From Pseudomonas anuradhapurensis (GTDB taxonomy: Bacteria; Pseudomonadota; Gammaproteobacteria; Pseudomonadales; Pseudomonadaceae), in NCBI RefSeq assembly GCF_014269225.2, contig NZ_CP077097.1:2057001-2121000 (forward strand): a stretch of 64,000 nt of DNA, written 5' to 3'. Numbering within the stretch: the first letter of the stretch is position 1; every line of letters starts with the position of its first letter. Position numbers and translations under genes: made by a program. Under the pieces are notes generated by a model. That model searched no databases, was not told where the DNA came from, and worked only from the letters and a program-made list of their open reading frames with translations. Shown here one piece after another: positions 8,934 through 18,988 of this stretch.

Positions 8934-10124
8934 ATGGCTCATGTACCGCAAGTAAGAATCCCCGCCACCTACATCCGTGGCGGCACCAGCAAAGGCGTGT
9001 TCTTCCGCCTGCAAGACCTGCCCGAACGGGCGCAAATCCCCGGGCCGGCTCGCGATGCTTTGCTGCTGCGGGTGATCGGCAGCCCGGATCCCTATGGCAA
9101 GCAGATCGACGGCATGGGCGGCGCTACCTCGAGCACCAGCAAGACCGTGATCCTGTCGCAGAGCATCAAGCCCGATCACGATGTCGACTATCTGTTCGGC
9201 CAGGTCAGCATCGACAAGGCCTTCGTCGACTGGAGCGGTAACTGTGGCAACCTCTCTGCCGCAGTCGGTTCGTTCGCCATCAGCAGCGGCCTGGTCGACC
9301 CCGCGCGCATCCCGCGCAATGGCGTCGCCACCGTTCGCATCTGGCAGGCCAATATCGGCAAGACCATCATCGCTCACGTGCCGATCAGCGAAGGTGAAGT
9401 GCAGGAAACCGGCGACTTCGAACTGGACGGGGTGACCTTCCCGGCCGCCGAGGTGCAGCTGGAGTTCCTCGACCCGGCGGCCGACGAAGACGGCGACGGT
9501 GGCGCGATGTTCCCCACCGGTAACCTGGTCGATGACCTCGTGGTGCCGGGGGTGGGTACCTTCAAGGCGACCTTGATCAATGCCGGCATCCCGACCATCT
9601 TCGTCAATGCGGCAGACATTGGCTACACCGGCACTGAACTGCAGGATGCCATCAATGGCGACGCGCAGGCACTGCTGCGCTTCGAGACGATCCGCGCCCA
9701 TGGCGCCGTGCGCATGGGGCTGATCGAGCATGTCGACCAGGCTGCCGGGCGTCAGCACACGCCAAAAGTGGCCTTCGTCGCGCCGCCGAGCACCTACACT
9801 GCGTCCAGTGGCAAGGTGGTGCAAGCGGATGATATCGACCTGCTGGTACGGGCCCTGTCCATGGGCAAGCTGCACCACGCCATGATGGGTACGGCGGCGG
9901 TGGCTATCGGTACTGCGGCGGCCATTCCGGGTACGCTGGTGAACCTGGCTGCTGGCGGGGGCGAGCGTAGCGCCGTGCGTTTCGGGCACCCCTCGGGCAC
10001 CCTGCGGGTGGGAGCCGAGGCGCGCCAGGTGAATGGTGAGTGGACAGTGACCAAGGCAATCATGAGTCGCAGTGCTCGGGTGCTGATGGAGGGCTGGGTT
10101 CGCGTACCTGGCGATAGCTTCTAA
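8934..10124 (+). CDS. prpF: 2-methylaconitate cis-trans isomerase
   Basis: 396 aa from ATG 8934 (MAHVPQVRIPATYIRGGTSKG), the typical family length; the upstream open frame is REP sequence. PrpF belongs to the diaminopimelate-epimerase-like fold and isomerises the product of AcnD so that aconitase can use it. Conserved stretches include RGGTSKGVFF near the N-terminus, a Cys in WSGNCGNLSAA, and FGHPSG near the C-terminus. It follows acnD, its functional partner. Confidence 0.95.
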   Translation: MAHVPQVRIPATYIRGGTSKGVFFRLQDLPERAQIPGPARDALLLRVIGSPDPYGKQIDGMGGATSSTSKTVILSQSIKPDHDVDYLFGQVSIDKAFVDWSGNCGNLSAAVGSFAISSGLVDPARIPRNGVATVRIWQANIGKTIIAHVPISEGEVQETGDFELDGVTFPAAEVQLEFLDPAADEDGDGGAMFPTGNLVDDLVVPGVGTFKATLINAGIPTIFVNAADIGYTGTELQDAINGDAQALLRFETIRAHGAVRMGLIEHVDQAAGRQHTPKVAFVAPPSTYTASSGKVVQADDIDLLVRALSMGKLHHAMMGTAAVAIGTAAAIPGTLVNLAAGGGERSAVRFGHPSGTLRVGAEARQVNGEWTVTKAIMSRSARVLMEGWVRVPGDSF

Positions 10125-10196
10125 CGCACGAACTGGCGCTCGGCTTCAAGCGGGGCCGCTGCACAGCAGCCCCGGCACTTTTGAAGGGAGCTGCAT

Positions 10197-11681
10197 ATGA
10201 GCGCCAACGTAGACCTCAATGACCGCCCGGATTATGACCAGGTGCTGCAAACCCTTGCCGACTACGCGCTCGGCTACCGGGTCGAATCACCTGAAGCCCT
10301 GGACACCGCCCGCAACTGCCTGATGGACACCCTCGGCTGCGGCCTGCTGGCCTTGCGCTTCCCCGAGTGCAGCAAACTACTCGGCCCGCTGGTGGAGGGC
10401 ACCGTGGTGCCCAATGGCGCCCGTGTCCCAGGTACCAGCTACCGCCTCGACCCAGTCAAGGCGGCCTGGGACATCGGCTGCACGGTACGCTGGCTGGACT
10501 ATAACGATACCTGGCTGGCCGCCGAATGGGCGCACCCCTCGGATAACCTGGGTGGCATCCTGGCGGTTGCCGACCATCTGTCGCAAAAGCGTGTAGCCGC
10601 CGGTGAAACACCGCTGCTGATGCGCGATGTGCTGGAGACCATGGTCATGGCCCATGAGATCCAGGGTGTGCTGGCGCTGGAAAACGCCTTCAATCGGGTT
10701 GGTCTCGACCACGTGATATTGGTCAAGGTGGCGTCCACCGCAGTGTGCGCAAGGCTGATGGGCGCCAACCGTGAGCAGATGCTCAGTGCCTTGTCCCACG
10801 CCTTCGTCGACGGCCAGGCACTGCGCACCTACCGCCACGCGCCCAACGCCGGTTCGCGCAAATCCTGGGCTGCCGGCGATGCTTCCAGCCGTGGTGTGCG
10901 CCTGGCCGATATCGCCCTGCGTGGCGAAATGGGCGTGCCAAGTGTGCTCACTGCACCCCAATGGGGTTTCTACGACGTACTGTTCAGCCACACCAACAAG
11001 GACCTGGCACTCAAGCCCGCCGAGCAGCAGGCGCTGCGCGTGCCGCAGGCCCTGGGTAGCTATGTGATGGAGAACGTGCTGTTCAAGGTCAGTTTCCCTG
11101 CCGAGTTCCATGCCCAGACTGCCTGCGAGGCGGCAGTCAGCCTGCACCCGCGGGTGCGCAATCGCCTGCACGAGGTTGACCGCATTGTCATCACCACTCA
11201 GGAGTCGGCAATCCGCATCATTTCAAAGAGCGGCCCGCTGGCCAACGCCGCCGACCGCGACCATTGTTTGCAGTACATGGTGGCGGTGCCCTTGATTTTC
11301 GGGCATCTAGTGGCCGAACAATATGAAGACGCCTTTCACGCCAACCATCCAAGCATCGACCGCCTGCGCGAGAAAATGGAGGTGATCGAAGATCCTCGCT
11401 TCAGCCGCGAATACCTGGAACCGGACAAGCGCTCGATTGCCAACGCGCTGCAGGTGTTCTTCAAGGATGGCAGCAGTACCGAGCAGGTAGTGGTGGAGTA
11501 CCCGATCGGTCATCGGCGCCGGCGGGCGGAGGGCATACCGTTGCTGGAGGCGAAATTCAGGGCCAACCTGGCGACGAGGTTCGCCCGGCAGCGCTGTGAA
11601 GAGATTCTGGCGGTATGCAAGAACCAGCAGGCGCTGGAGGGGATGGCAGTGCATCGGTTCGTGGACCTGTTTGTGCTCTGA
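10197..11681 (+). CDS. prpD: 2-methylcitrate dehydratase, MmgE/PrpD type
   Basis: 494 aa, preceded by GAAGGGAG. PrpD is the metal-independent dehydratase of the methylcitrate pathway; family stretches such as [22 protein letters not shown] (here around residues 100-120) are present. It stands last in the operon although AcnD/PrpF already provide an alternative route for the same step. A short hairpin (about 10152-10173) lies between prpF and prpD and may tune the expression of this last gene. Confidence 0.95.
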   Translation: MSANVDLNDRPDYDQVLQTLADYALGYRVESPEALDTARNCLMDTLGCGLLALRFPECSKLLGPLVEGTVVPNGARVPGTSYRLDPVKAAWDIGCTVRWLDYNDTWLAAEWAHPSDNLGGILAVADHLSQKRVAAGETPLLMRDVLETMVMAHEIQGVLALENAFNRVGLDHVILVKVASTAVCARLMGANREQMLSALSHAFVDGQALRTYRHAPNAGSRKSWAAGDASSRGVRLADIALRGEMGVPSVLTAPQWGFYDVLFSHTNKDLALKPAEQQALRVPQALGSYVMENVLFKVSFPAEFHAQTACEAAVSLHPRVRNRLHEVDRIVITTQESAIRIISKSGPLANAADRDHCLQYMVAVPLIFGHLVAEQYEDAFHANHPSIDRLREKMEVIEDPRFSREYLEPDKRSIANALQVFFKDGSSTEQVVVEYPIGHRRRRAEGIPLLEAKFRANLATRFARQRCEEILAVCKNQQALEGMAVHRFVDLFVL

Positions 11682-11715
11682 GAGACCGGCAAGGCCAGCA
11701 CAGAGCCACAAAAAA

Positions 11716-11737
11716 GCCCCGGCATTTCTGCCGGGGC
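11716..11737. terminator. bidirectional intrinsic terminator, prpD / acnB
   Basis: GCCCCGGCA-TTTC-TGCCGGGGC, a perfect 9-bp stem with A residues on the left and a T-rich stretch on the right. It lies between two convergent genes and can end transcription from both. Confidence 0.9.
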
Positions 11738-11776
11738 TTGTTCTTGTAGCTTGCAGCTTACAACTTGCCGCTCAGC

Positions 11777-14386
11777 TTACGCCTGAACCACCGGGATCTT
11801 GGCGTTGGCTGCCGCTTCGCGGAACTCGGCGATCTGGTCGAAGCTCAGGTAGCGGTAGACGTCGGCAGCCATGCTGTCGATGTCTTTCGCGTACTGCATG
11901 TACTCTTCGACGGTCGGCAGCTTGCCGATGATCGAAGCGACAGCAGCCAGTTCGGCCGATGCCAGGTACACGTTGGTAGCGTCGCCCAGGCGGTTCGGGA
12001 AGTTACGGGTCGAGGTGGACACCACGGTCGAACCAGTCTGTACGCGTGCCTGGTTACCCATGCACAGCGAGCAGCCTGGCATTTCCATGCGTGCACCGGC
12101 CTTGCCGTAGATGCCGTAGTAGCCTTCTTCGGTCAGCTGGTGAGCGTCCATCTTGGTTGGCGGAGCCAGCCACAGGCGGGTCGGGATACCGCCCTTGACC
12201 TTGTCCAGCAGCTTGCCGGCGGCGCGGAAGTGACCGATGTTGGTCATGCACGAACCGATGAACACTTCGTCGATCTTCTCGCCCTGTACCGAAGACAGCA
12301 GGCGGGCATCGTCCGGGTCGTTCGGCGCGCAGAGCACAGGCTCCTTGACGTCGGCCAGGTCGATTTCGATGATTTCAGCGTATTCGGCATCGGCGTCGGC
12401 CGACAGCAGCTCAGGCTTGGCCAGCCAGGCTTCCATGGCCTGGGCACGGCGCTCCAGGGTGCGGGCATCGCCGTAGCCTTCGCCGATCATCCAGCGCAGC
12501 AGGGTGATGTTGGACTGCAGGTACTCGGCAATGGCCTTTTCCGGCAGCTTGATGGTGCAACCGGCAGCGGAACGCTCGGCCGAGGCGTCGGACAGCTCGA
12601 AGGCTTGCTCGACGGTCAGCTCGTTCAGGCCTTCGATCTCGAGGATGCGGCCGGAGAAGATGTTCTTCTTGCCTTTCTTCTCGACGGTCAGCAGGCCCTT
12701 CTGGATGGCGTAGTAAGGGATGGCATGCACCAGGTCACGCAGGGTGATGCCTGGCTGCAGTTTGCCCTTGAAGCGCACCAGGACGGATTCTGGCATGTCC
12801 AGCGGCATGACGCCGGTGGCGGCGGCGAAGGCCACCAGGCCGGAACCGGCCGGGAACGAGATGCCGATCGGGAAGCGGGTGTGCGAGTCGCCACCGGTAC
12901 CCACGGTGTCAGGCATCAGCATGCGGTTCAGCCAGCTGTGGATGATGCCGTCGCCCGGGCGCAGCGACACGCCGCCACGGGTGCGGATGAAGTCTGGCAG
13001 GGTGTGGTGGGTGGTGACGTCGATCGGCTTCGGATAGGCCGCGGTGTGGCAGAACGACTGCATCACCAGATCAGCGGAGAAGCCCAGGCACGCCAGGTCT
13101 TTCAGCTCGTCGCGGGTCATCGGGCCAGTGGTGTCCTGGGAGCCGACGGTGGTCATCTTCGGCTCGCAGTAGGTACCTGGGCGCACGCCCTTGCCTTCCG
13201 GCAGGCCGCAGGCACGACCGACCATCTTCTGCGCCAGGGTGTAGCCTTTGCCCGAATCGGCAGGCTGCTCCGGCTTCTTGAACAGGTCGGAAGCACCCAG
13301 GCCCAGTTCGGCGCGAGCCTTTTCGGTCAGGCCACGGCCAACGATCAGCGGGATACGGCCGCCAGCGCGGACTTCATCCAGCAGCACTTCGGTCTTCAGC
13401 TGGAAGGTGGTGACCAGTTCGTCGCTGCCGTGACGGCGCACTTCGCCCTTGAACGGGTAAACGTCGATGACGTCGCCCATGGCCAGGTTGGTGCAGTCGA
13501 ATTCGATCGGCAGGGCGCCAGCGTCTTCCATGGTGTTGTAGAAGATCGGGGCGATCTTGGTGCCGAAGCAGAAGCCACCGGCGCGTTTGTTCGGTACGTA
13601 CGGGATGTCGTCGCCGAAGAACCACAGCACCGAGTTGGTAGCCGATTTACGCGAGGAGCCGGTACCGACCACGTCACCGACGTAGGCAACCGGGAAGCCC
13701 TTGGCCTTGACCGCTTCGATCTGCGCCAGCGGGCCGACCGAGCCAGGCTGCTGCGGCTCGATGCCGTCACGGGCCATTTTCAGCATGGCCAGGGCGTGCA
13801 GCGGGATGTCAGGGCGCGACCAGGCGTCCGGGGCAGGCGACAGGTCGTCGGTGTTGGTTTCGCCAGGCACCTTGAACACGGTCAGGGTGTACTTGTCGGC
13901 GATCGCCGGACGCGAGGTGAACCACTCGCCGGCAGCCCAGGATTCCAGCACGGCCTTGGCGTGAACGTTGCCGGCCTTGGCCTTTTCGGCCACGTCGTGG
14001 AAGGCGTCGAACATCAGCAGGGTGTGCTTGAGCTGTTCGCCCGCGACGGCGCCCAGTTCGGCGTCATCCAGCAGCGCAACCAGCGTTTCGATGTTGTAGC
14101 CGCCCTGCATGGTGCCCAGCAGTTCGGTGGCGTGCTTGCGGTCGATCAGTGGCGACTTGGCTTCGCCCTTGGCGATGGCGGACAGGAAGGCTGCCTTGAC
14201 GTAGGCGGCTTCGTCGACCCCTGGTGGTACGCGGTGGGTGATCAGGTCTACGAGGAAGGCTTCTTCGCCGGCCGGCGGGTTTTTCAGCAGCTCGACCAGG
14301 CCTGCAGTTTGTTCGGCGTTCAGCGGCTGGGGCACGATACCCAGGGCGGCACGCTCTTCGATGTGTTTGCGGTAGGCTTCAAGCAC
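11777..14386 (-). CDS. acnB: bifunctional aconitate hydratase 2 / 2-methylisocitrate dehydratase
   Basis: 869 aa from GTG 14386 ([12 protein letters not shown] follows), which gives the normal AcnB length and has GAGGGA 8 bases upstream; an in-frame ATG five codons earlier overlaps that site and is less likely. AcnB converts citrate to isocitrate in the TCA cycle and hydrates 2-methylaconitate in propionate degradation. The HEAT-like N-terminal domain, the cluster cysteines in CSLCMGNQ and [10 protein letters not shown], and the swivel region [12 protein letters not shown] are all visible. It is convergent with prpD and shares its terminator. Confidence 0.97.
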   Translation of the reverse strand: MLEAYRKHIEERAALGIVPQPLNAEQTAGLVELLKNPPAGEEAFLVDLITHRVPPGVDEAAYVKAAFLSAIAKGEAKSPLIDRKHATELLGTMQGGYNIETLVALLDDAELGAVAGEQLKHTLLMFDAFHDVAEKAKAGNVHAKAVLESWAAGEWFTSRPAIADKYTLTVFKVPGETNTDDLSPAPDAWSRPDIPLHALAMLKMARDGIEPQQPGSVGPLAQIEAVKAKGFPVAYVGDVVGTGSSRKSATNSVLWFFGDDIPYVPNKRAGGFCFGTKIAPIFYNTMEDAGALPIEFDCTNLAMGDVIDVYPFKGEVRRHGSDELVTTFQLKTEVLLDEVRAGGRIPLIVGRGLTEKARAELGLGASDLFKKPEQPADSGKGYTLAQKMVGRACGLPEGKGVRPGTYCEPKMTTVGSQDTTGPMTRDELKDLACLGFSADLVMQSFCHTAAYPKPIDVTTHHTLPDFIRTRGGVSLRPGDGIIHSWLNRMLMPDTVGTGGDSHTRFPIGISFPAGSGLVAFAAATGVMPLDMPESVLVRFKGKLQPGITLRDLVHAIPYYAIQKGLLTVEKKGKKNIFSGRILEIEGLNELTVEQAFELSDASAERSAAGCTIKLPEKAIAEYLQSNITLLRWMIGEGYGDARTLERRAQAMEAWLAKPELLSADADAEYAEIIEIDLADVKEPVLCAPNDPDDARLLSSVQGEKIDEVFIGSCMTNIGHFRAAGKLLDKVKGGIPTRLWLAPPTKMDAHQLTEEGYYGIYGKAGARMEMPGCSLCMGNQARVQTGSTVVSTSTRNFPNRLGDATNVYLASAELAAVASIIGKLPTVEEYMQYAKDIDSMAADVYRYLSFDQIAEFREAAANAKIPVVQA

Positions 14387-14677
14387 AGTTATTTCCCTCA
14401 TCAGTGGTCCCTAAAGGGGGTCCGGGACGCTCATCCAGCATTCAATGCACCCATGCGCTGCCACGGCTTTGTGGGCCGCCCAGCCAGAGTCGCAAGGAAT
14501 CCTTACAGAAGCTGCTTTCAAAGTTTTACGCCTGCAGAACGGAAAGCTGATGAGGGCTGGCACGGGCATGCGAGGGATGCATGGCCCGGGCCAACGCCGT
14601 TCTACCGGATGAACTGTGCTCGTGACGCTTTGAAAACAGCTTCCAACGGACATTGTTGCCTTTGAAAAGGCCGGATG

Positions 14678-14706
14678 ATTCTACGGCAAAAAAAGCCCGA
14701 AGGTAA
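14678..14706 (-). promoter_or_regulatory. candidate acnB promoter with a long untranslated leader
   Basis: On the minus strand TTACCT (14706-14701) and TAGAAT (14683-14678) are spaced by 17 bases. A start near 14671 would give acnB a leader of roughly 285 bases. The 14387-14792 interval has no convincing gene; it contains GC-rich self-complementary stretches around 14565-14600. The forward promoter of the DUF1289 gene must lie in the same interval but is not obvious. Confidence 0.45.
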
Positions 14707-14792
14707 GGCGGCGAAGACGACTTTAACGAGTGACCCTGGTTAGACAAAGGGCTAACATGGGCCTGTGTTCCACCGCCAAGCTGTTGTTTTTC

Positions 14793-15263
14793 ATGTCCAA
14801 CAAGTCCATCAAGACCCCTTGTGTCGGCCTTTGCTCAACGGTGTATGGCGACACGGTATGCCGTGGCTGCAAGCGGTTTCACCATGAAGTGATCCACTGG
14901 AACGGCTACGACGATGCGCAAAAGCGTGCGGTGTGGCTGCGCTTGGAGCAACTGCTGGTGCAGGTGATGATGGCCAAGCTGGAAGTATTCGACAAAGCCC
15001 TGCTGCGCCAGCAACTGGAGCAGCGCTCCATCCGCTTTGTCGAGCAGCAGTCCGAGTATTGCTGGGCGTACCAGCTGATTGCCCGCGGGGCCCGGATGAT
15101 TCGCGACCTGGAGGCTTACGGTATGGTGCTGCTGCCGGAGTTCCGCGACTGGGAGCTGCCGCAGCTGCGTGATGCCATCGATCGCGAATTTTTCCTCTTG
15201 TCCGAAGCGCATTACCAGCGTTACATCGCGCCGGCCTTCCTGCACAAGGCCTTGGGTGAGTAG
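14793..15263 (+). CDS. DUF1289 domain-containing protein
   Basis: 156 aa from ATG 14793 (MSNKSIKTPCVGLC). The first 45 residues carry the DUF1289 pattern with four cysteines, C-x3-C and C-x2-C (TPCVGLCSTVYGDTVCRGC), which looks like a small metal-binding knuckle, followed by HHEVIHWNGY. The remaining 110 residues are helical and charged. An ATG at 14757 is an alternative, but the residues it would add are not family-like. The function of this family is unknown. Confidence 0.8.
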   Translation: MSNKSIKTPCVGLCSTVYGDTVCRGCKRFHHEVIHWNGYDDAQKRAVWLRLEQLLVQVMMAKLEVFDKALLRQQLEQRSIRFVEQQSEYCWAYQLIARGARMIRDLEAYGMVLLPEFRDWELPQLRDAIDREFFLLSEAHYQRYIAPAFLHKALGE

Positions 15264-15332
15264 CTTCCCTCTGGCTTGCGAAGGCCCGGGTTCATAGCGT
15301 AGAGGCTCTTTGAACTGACGGGGAGCGTCAGC

Positions 15333-15971
15333 ATGAGCGAATACCTATTTAACTCCCGGGAAACGTTCCTGGCCCGCTGCTGGTGGCAAGCTTCGGCGCA
15401 GCGCATCGAGCCGCAGGCATGGGTCGATCAGAAACACCGGTTATCCGCGATGTGGGTAGAAACCGGGAGCCGGGGCAATCGAGGCCACTGGGATCACTAT
15501 CTGCAGAGCGAGGGAAACGGCGTGCTGGAAAAACGCCTTGACCCGATTGATTACCTTTCACCGAGCCAGCGCTACTTCGAACTGTTCTGGTTCGGTGCCT
15601 ATACCAAGGGCAGTGCAGGGCCGGGCAAGCGCCTGTATTACGAGATCCGGCCTGCTGACCGGAAATGGAACATTGCCCGCTGGGCACTGGATTCGAACGC
15701 TTGGTCGGGCTATGTGGGCATCTGGGAAACCGATGAAGCGCAAGGCGCCCTGCGCAAGCCCGCTTCCGCCCGGTTATGGACGATCGATGGCCTGGCGCCG
15801 GAAATGCAGGAAGGTGAGCGCCGCTTCAACGTGCTGCTGTCGACGCCAAATGGTGGAAACCTCCGGCGTTACGCAAGTGAAGGCGCGCTGTTTTTCAATA
15901 CCAACAAAGGTGACGCCGGGCGCGTCGCGATGGAAATCCTGAGCTTTCCCCACCAGCACGGTGAGGTCTGA
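15333..15971 (+). CDS. hypothetical protein, 212 aa, not recognised
   Basis: The ATG at 15333 follows GGGGAGCG. The protein is soluble, rich in Trp (about ten) and Arg, with no signal peptide or membrane segment. It has repeated aromatic pairs (RCWWQ, FELFWFGAY, YVGIWET), which suggests a compact beta-rich fold. I do not recognise a domain. It stands alone between the DUF1289 gene and the convergent queD. Confidence 0.7.
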   Translation: MSEYLFNSRETFLARCWWQASAQRIEPQAWVDQKHRLSAMWVETGSRGNRGHWDHYLQSEGNGVLEKRLDPIDYLSPSQRYFELFWFGAYTKGSAGPGKRLYYEIRPADRKWNIARWALDSNAWSGYVGIWETDEAQGALRKPASARLWTIDGLAPEMQEGERRFNVLLSTPNGGNLRRYASEGALFFNTNKGDAGRVAMEILSFPHQHGEV

Positions 15972-16023
15972 GCGTGGCCGCCGGCCTCTGCGATGAGTGC
16001 GTAGGGCCGGCATTCACGACGCT

Positions 16024-16380
16024 TCAGTCGCCGGTATATTCACAGCCGCTGGTGCAGGTTTCATGAATGCGCACCTTGGACAGTTCAGGCATCAGCGGCT
16101 TTACCTGGTCCCAGATCCATTTGGCGATGACTTCGCTGGTAGGGTTCTCAAGCCCCGGGATGTCGTTCAGGTAGTTGTGATCCAGCTGATCGTAGATCGG
16201 CTTGAAGATCGCCTTCACCTCGGCAAAGTCGCGGATCCAGCCGGTGTGCGGGTCGAGCGGGCCGGTCAGGTGCAGGCCGACCTTGAACGAGTGGCCGTGC
16301 AGGCGGCCGCATTTGTGCCCGGCAGGGACGTTGGGCAGGCGGTGCGCCGATTCGAATGTGAACTCTTTGAAAATTTCCAC
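16024..16380 (-). CDS. queD: 6-carboxytetrahydropterin synthase
   Basis: 118 aa from GTG 16380 ([16 protein letters not shown] follows), the normal QueD length; the frame is open further upstream without family sequence. QueD makes 6-carboxy-tetrahydropterin from dihydroneopterin triphosphate, an early step towards queuosine. Zinc-ligand histidines in SAHRL and LHGHSF and the catalytic Cys in HKCGRLHGH are present, as is the conserved DHNYLND. Confidence 0.95.
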   Translation of the reverse strand: MEIFKEFTFESAHRLPNVPAGHKCGRLHGHSFKVGLHLTGPLDPHTGWIRDFAEVKAIFKPIYDQLDHNYLNDIPGLENPTSEVIAKWIWDQVKPLMPELSKVRIHETCTSGCEYTGD

Positions 16381-16433
16381 GCTGGCATGACTCTGTGTGA
16401 ATCGATAATGCGCGCAGTCTACCAGCATGGCCG

Positions 16434-17513
16434 CTACAAGGCTTGCAGCTGATCATGCAACCGCCCGGTGGCGAGCAACTCCAGCAACTCGTCGCCCAGC
16501 CGCTGGCTTTCGGCAATGGCCTTGTACCAGTAGCGTTTACGGCTTGGCGCATCACCCATGAAGCGCTTGAAGTCGTTACGGTCAGGCAGCTTGCCGTAGG
16601 GCAGAGCGGCCAGGTATTGCGCCGAGGGCGTCATCAGCAGCACGTTCTGCAGGCGCGTGGCATCGCCCCTGCGCCAGGGCAGGGCCTTGTCGAACCAGCC
16701 AGGCACGACCTTGTCGGTGAAGTGCGGGTACAGCACCAAATCGTCGCCGCGGTAGGGCAGGTCGAGGTGGTAATCGAGCAGGCCGCCGTCGCGGTAGGTG
16801 CCGGCACCGGCGCCGGGGATGTCTTTCACACCCTCCATGACCATGGGGATGGAGCCCGAGGCGAGCAGGGCATGGCGCAGGTTGGCCAGGTCCAGCGGCA
16901 GGCAGCGCGAGGGGAAATCGGTGAGCGCGTCGAGCGGCGGCGTGGCGCGGCCATCGTGGAGGATGATGCGTTCGAAGTGACGGGCCAGGCGCGCACGGCC
17001 AAGCAGGTTGCTGGCAACCACCGAACCCAGGCCAAGGCCCAGGCGCGCGCGATGGTCGTGGGCAAGATGCCCATGGCTCTTGACCACCAGGATGTTCAGG
17101 CGATAGTGCGGGTTGGCCAGCAGCTCGCCGTCGCGGCCTTGCAACAGGTCATCGAGCATGCGTTGGCAGCTGCGGCTGATCTCGGAGGGCGTGACGCCCT
17201 TGGCAAAATCCTGCTCGGTATACAGTTCGCCCAGGCGGCGGATGCCTGCGACCGGGTCGTCAAGGCAGGCACTGGCGAAGCGCCAGGCACCGATCGAAGC
17301 GCCGATCAGGGCACGCTGCCGGGGCGCCGACGGCAGCCATTCACCGAACAGTGCCAGGTCCAGGCCCTGGATGCCCAGCGGCTTCGGCCCACCCGCCGCG
17401 CCCGGCAGCACACCGACATCGGCCGCCTGCAAGCCGCGCTCGCGGATCTGCCGCAGGGCACGCTGGCCGGCCTTGAAGGTGAGGGCGGGGTACTTGACGT
17501 GGATGGCGCTCAT
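16434..17513 (-). CDS. patatin-like phospholipase family protein
   Basis: 359 aa from ATG 17513 ([16 protein letters not shown]). The Ser-Asp dyad of patatin hydrolases is clear: GASIG with Ser73, and RDGG with Asp242. An oxyanion-type glycine cluster (PGAAGGPK) lies at residues 38-44. No signal peptide is seen, so it is probably cytoplasmic or membrane-associated. It lies upstream of queD on the same strand with a 53-base gap. The lipid substrate is not known. Confidence 0.85.
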   Translation of the reverse strand: MSAIHVKYPALTFKAGQRALRQIRERGLQAADVGVLPGAAGGPKPLGIQGLDLALFGEWLPSAPRQRALIGASIGAWRFASACLDDPVAGIRRLGELYTEQDFAKGVTPSEISRSCQRMLDDLLQGRDGELLANPHYRLNILVVKSHGHLAHDHRARLGLGLGSVVASNLLGRARLARHFERIILHDGRATPPLDALTDFPSRCLPLDLANLRHALLASGSIPMVMEGVKDIPGAGAGTYRDGGLLDYHLDLPYRGDDLVLYPHFTDKVVPGWFDKALPWRRGDATRLQNVLLMTPSAQYLAALPYGKLPDRNDFKRFMGDAPSRKRYWYKAIAESQRLGDELLELLATGRLHDQLQAL

Positions 17514-17632
17514 GACGGGTCTCTTGGGCGGTGACTGGGCATTATAGGGACGCTGCGAGGTATCTGTGCAGGTCAGCAAGCCGCTGGCCCATTGACCTGC
17601 GCTATCATGCCGGCAGTTGTTTTCAGGTTGAA

Positions 17633-17656
17633 TTAAGGACCGCTGGGTAATCTTAA
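17633..17656. promoter_or_regulatory. TTAAG / CTTAA inverted half-sites upstream of the PepSY operon
   Basis: TTAAG at 17633-17637 and CTTAA at 17652-17656 form an inverted repeat about 40 bases before the first PepSY gene. Related half-sites are bound by PmrA/BqsR-type response regulators, usually as direct repeats with a shorter spacer. This may be the target of the response regulator encoded downstream, but spacing and orientation are not canonical. Confidence 0.3.
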
Positions 17657-17696
17657 CCCCGTAGACAACTTGTACAGTTCTCAGGAGAGAAGAACG

Positions 17697-18005
17697 ATGA
17701 AAACCTTGACTGCCCTGTTCACCGCCGCCGCCCTCGCGTTCGGCGCCAACGCCGCCTTCGCCAAGGACGTGCAGCCCGACGAAGTGGTCAAACTGGTCAA
17801 CGCCAAGACCATCAAGTCGCTGGACGAACTCAAGGCCGCTGCCGTGGCCAAGCACCCGGGCGCCACGGTCACCGACTCCGAGCTGGAAGACGAATACGGT
17901 CGCTACATCTACAAGGTCGAGCTGCGCGACAGCCAGAATGTCGAGTGGGATGTCGATCTGGATGCCAAGACCGGTGAAGTCCTCAAGGACGAGCGGGACA
18001 ACTGA
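17697..18005 (+). CDS. PepSY domain-containing periplasmic protein (first of two)
   Basis: 102 aa with a clear signal peptide (MKTLTALFTAAALAFGANAAFA, cleaved before KDVQ). The mature part is a single PepSY domain ending in DVDLDAKTGEVLKDERDN. The ribosome site CAGGAGAG precedes the ATG. Small PepSY proteins often sit upstream of Mg/Fe-type two-component systems and may modulate the sensor. Its stop overlaps the next gene start (TGATG). Confidence 0.9.
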   Translation: MKTLTALFTAAALAFGANAAFAKDVQPDEVVKLVNAKTIKSLDELKAAAVAKHPGATVTDSELEDEYGRYIYKVELRDSQNVEWDVDLDAKTGEVLKDERDN

Positions 18006-18319
18006 TGATTCACCTACCGCGGTCGGCACGCTACCTCGCGCTGGTGCTGCTGGCCGCTTGTTCGCTGGCCATGGCCCGCGACCTTGACCAGGACGAAGCC
18101 CTGGAATTGCGCCAGAAGGGGGTCATCCTGCCACTCGAGCATCTGCTGGAAACTGCCCTGGGGCGTCACCCCGGGGCACGCCTGCTGGAGGCCGAACTGG
18201 AAGAGGATGACGATCGCTATGCCTATGAAGTCGAGTTGCTGACGGTTGAAGGTGTGGTGCGCGAGGTCAAGCTCGATGCCAGCACCGGCACGCTGCTCAA
18301 GGATGAGGAAGACGACTGA
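18005..18319 (+). CDS. PepSY domain-containing protein (second of two)
   Basis: 104 aa. The N-terminus is hydrophobic and contains LLAACS, which could be a lipobox (Cys20) or part of an ordinary signal peptide cleaved after AMA. The mature part is acidic and PepSY-like, and ends in LDASTGTLLKDEEDD, parallel to the preceding protein. The two probably arose by tandem duplication. The start overlaps the upstream stop, and the response regulator ATG follows its stop directly. Confidence 0.88.
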   Translation: MIHLPRSARYLALVLLAACSLAMARDLDQDEALELRQKGVILPLEHLLETALGRHPGARLLEAELEEDDDRYAYEVELLTVEGVVREVKLDASTGTLLKDEEDD

Positions 18320-18988
18320 ATGCGCCTGTTGCTAGTCGAAGATAACGTGCCGCTGGCCGATGAACTGACCAGCGCACTGCAACGCCAGGGCTACGCTGTC
18401 GACTGGCTGGCCGATGGGCGTGATGCCGTGTACCAGGGGCAGAGCGAACCGTACGACCTGATCATCCTCGACCTGGGCTTGCCGGGCTTGCCGGGCCTTG
18501 AGGTGCTGGCGCAGTGGCGCGCTGCCGGCCTGGCCACACCGGTGTTGATCCTTACCGCGCGCGGCTCCTGGGCCGAGCGTATCGAAGGGCTGAAGGCCGG
18601 GGCCGATGACTACCTGAGCAAACCGTTTCACCCCGAAGAGCTGCAATTGCGCATCCAGGCGTTGCTGCGCCGTGCCCGTGGCCTGGCCAACCAACCGACG
18701 CTGGAGGCGGCCGGCCTGCACCTGGACGAAAGTCGCCAATGCGTCAGCCGCGACGGCGTGGATATCCAGCTGACCGCCGCCGAGTTCCGCCTGCTGCGCT
18801 ATTTCATGCTGCATCCGCAGCAGATCCTGTCCAAGAGCCACCTGGCCGAGCATCTTTACGACGGCGAAACCGAGCGCGATTCCAACGTGCTGGAAGTGCA
18901 CGTCAACCATTTGCGGCGCAAGCTCGGCCGCAGCGTCATCGAGACTCGCCGTGGGCAAGGCTATATCTATGCCGGGAGCAGCGCGTGA
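18320..18988 (+). CDS. OmpR/PhoB-type response regulator
   Basis: 222 aa. The receiver domain has phospho-acceptor Asp51 ([10 protein letters not shown]), the acidic pair near residue 8 and Lys in LSKPF. A winged-helix DNA-binding domain fills the C-terminal half ([15 protein letters not shown]). It starts immediately after the second PepSY stop, and its own stop overlaps the kinase start. The arrangement resembles the QseB/PmrA/BqsR subfamily; the signal may be a divalent cation or low pH (inference). Confidence 0.93.
   Translation: MRLLLVEDNVPLADELTSALQRQGYAVDWLADGRDAVYQGQSEPYDLIILDLGLPGLPGLEVLAQWRAAGLATPVLILTARGSWAERIEGLKAGADDYLSKPFHPEELQLRIQALLRRARGLANQPTLEAAGLHLDESRQCVSRDGVDIQLTAAEFRLLRYFMLHPQQILSKSHLAEHLYDGETERDSNVLEVHVNHLRRKLGRSVIETRRGQGYIYAGSSA

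Noticed and set aside
6018..9989. Antisense open frame of over 1300 codons opposite prpC/acnD/prpF
   Set aside because: It lies on the complement of well-conserved genes in GC-rich DNA, is rich in His, Gln, Gly and Ala as expected for a shadow frame, and crosses REP elements. It is not a gene.
11765..14665. Long forward open frame opposite acnB
   Set aside because: Shadow of acnB in high-GC sequence; no ribosome site or domain.
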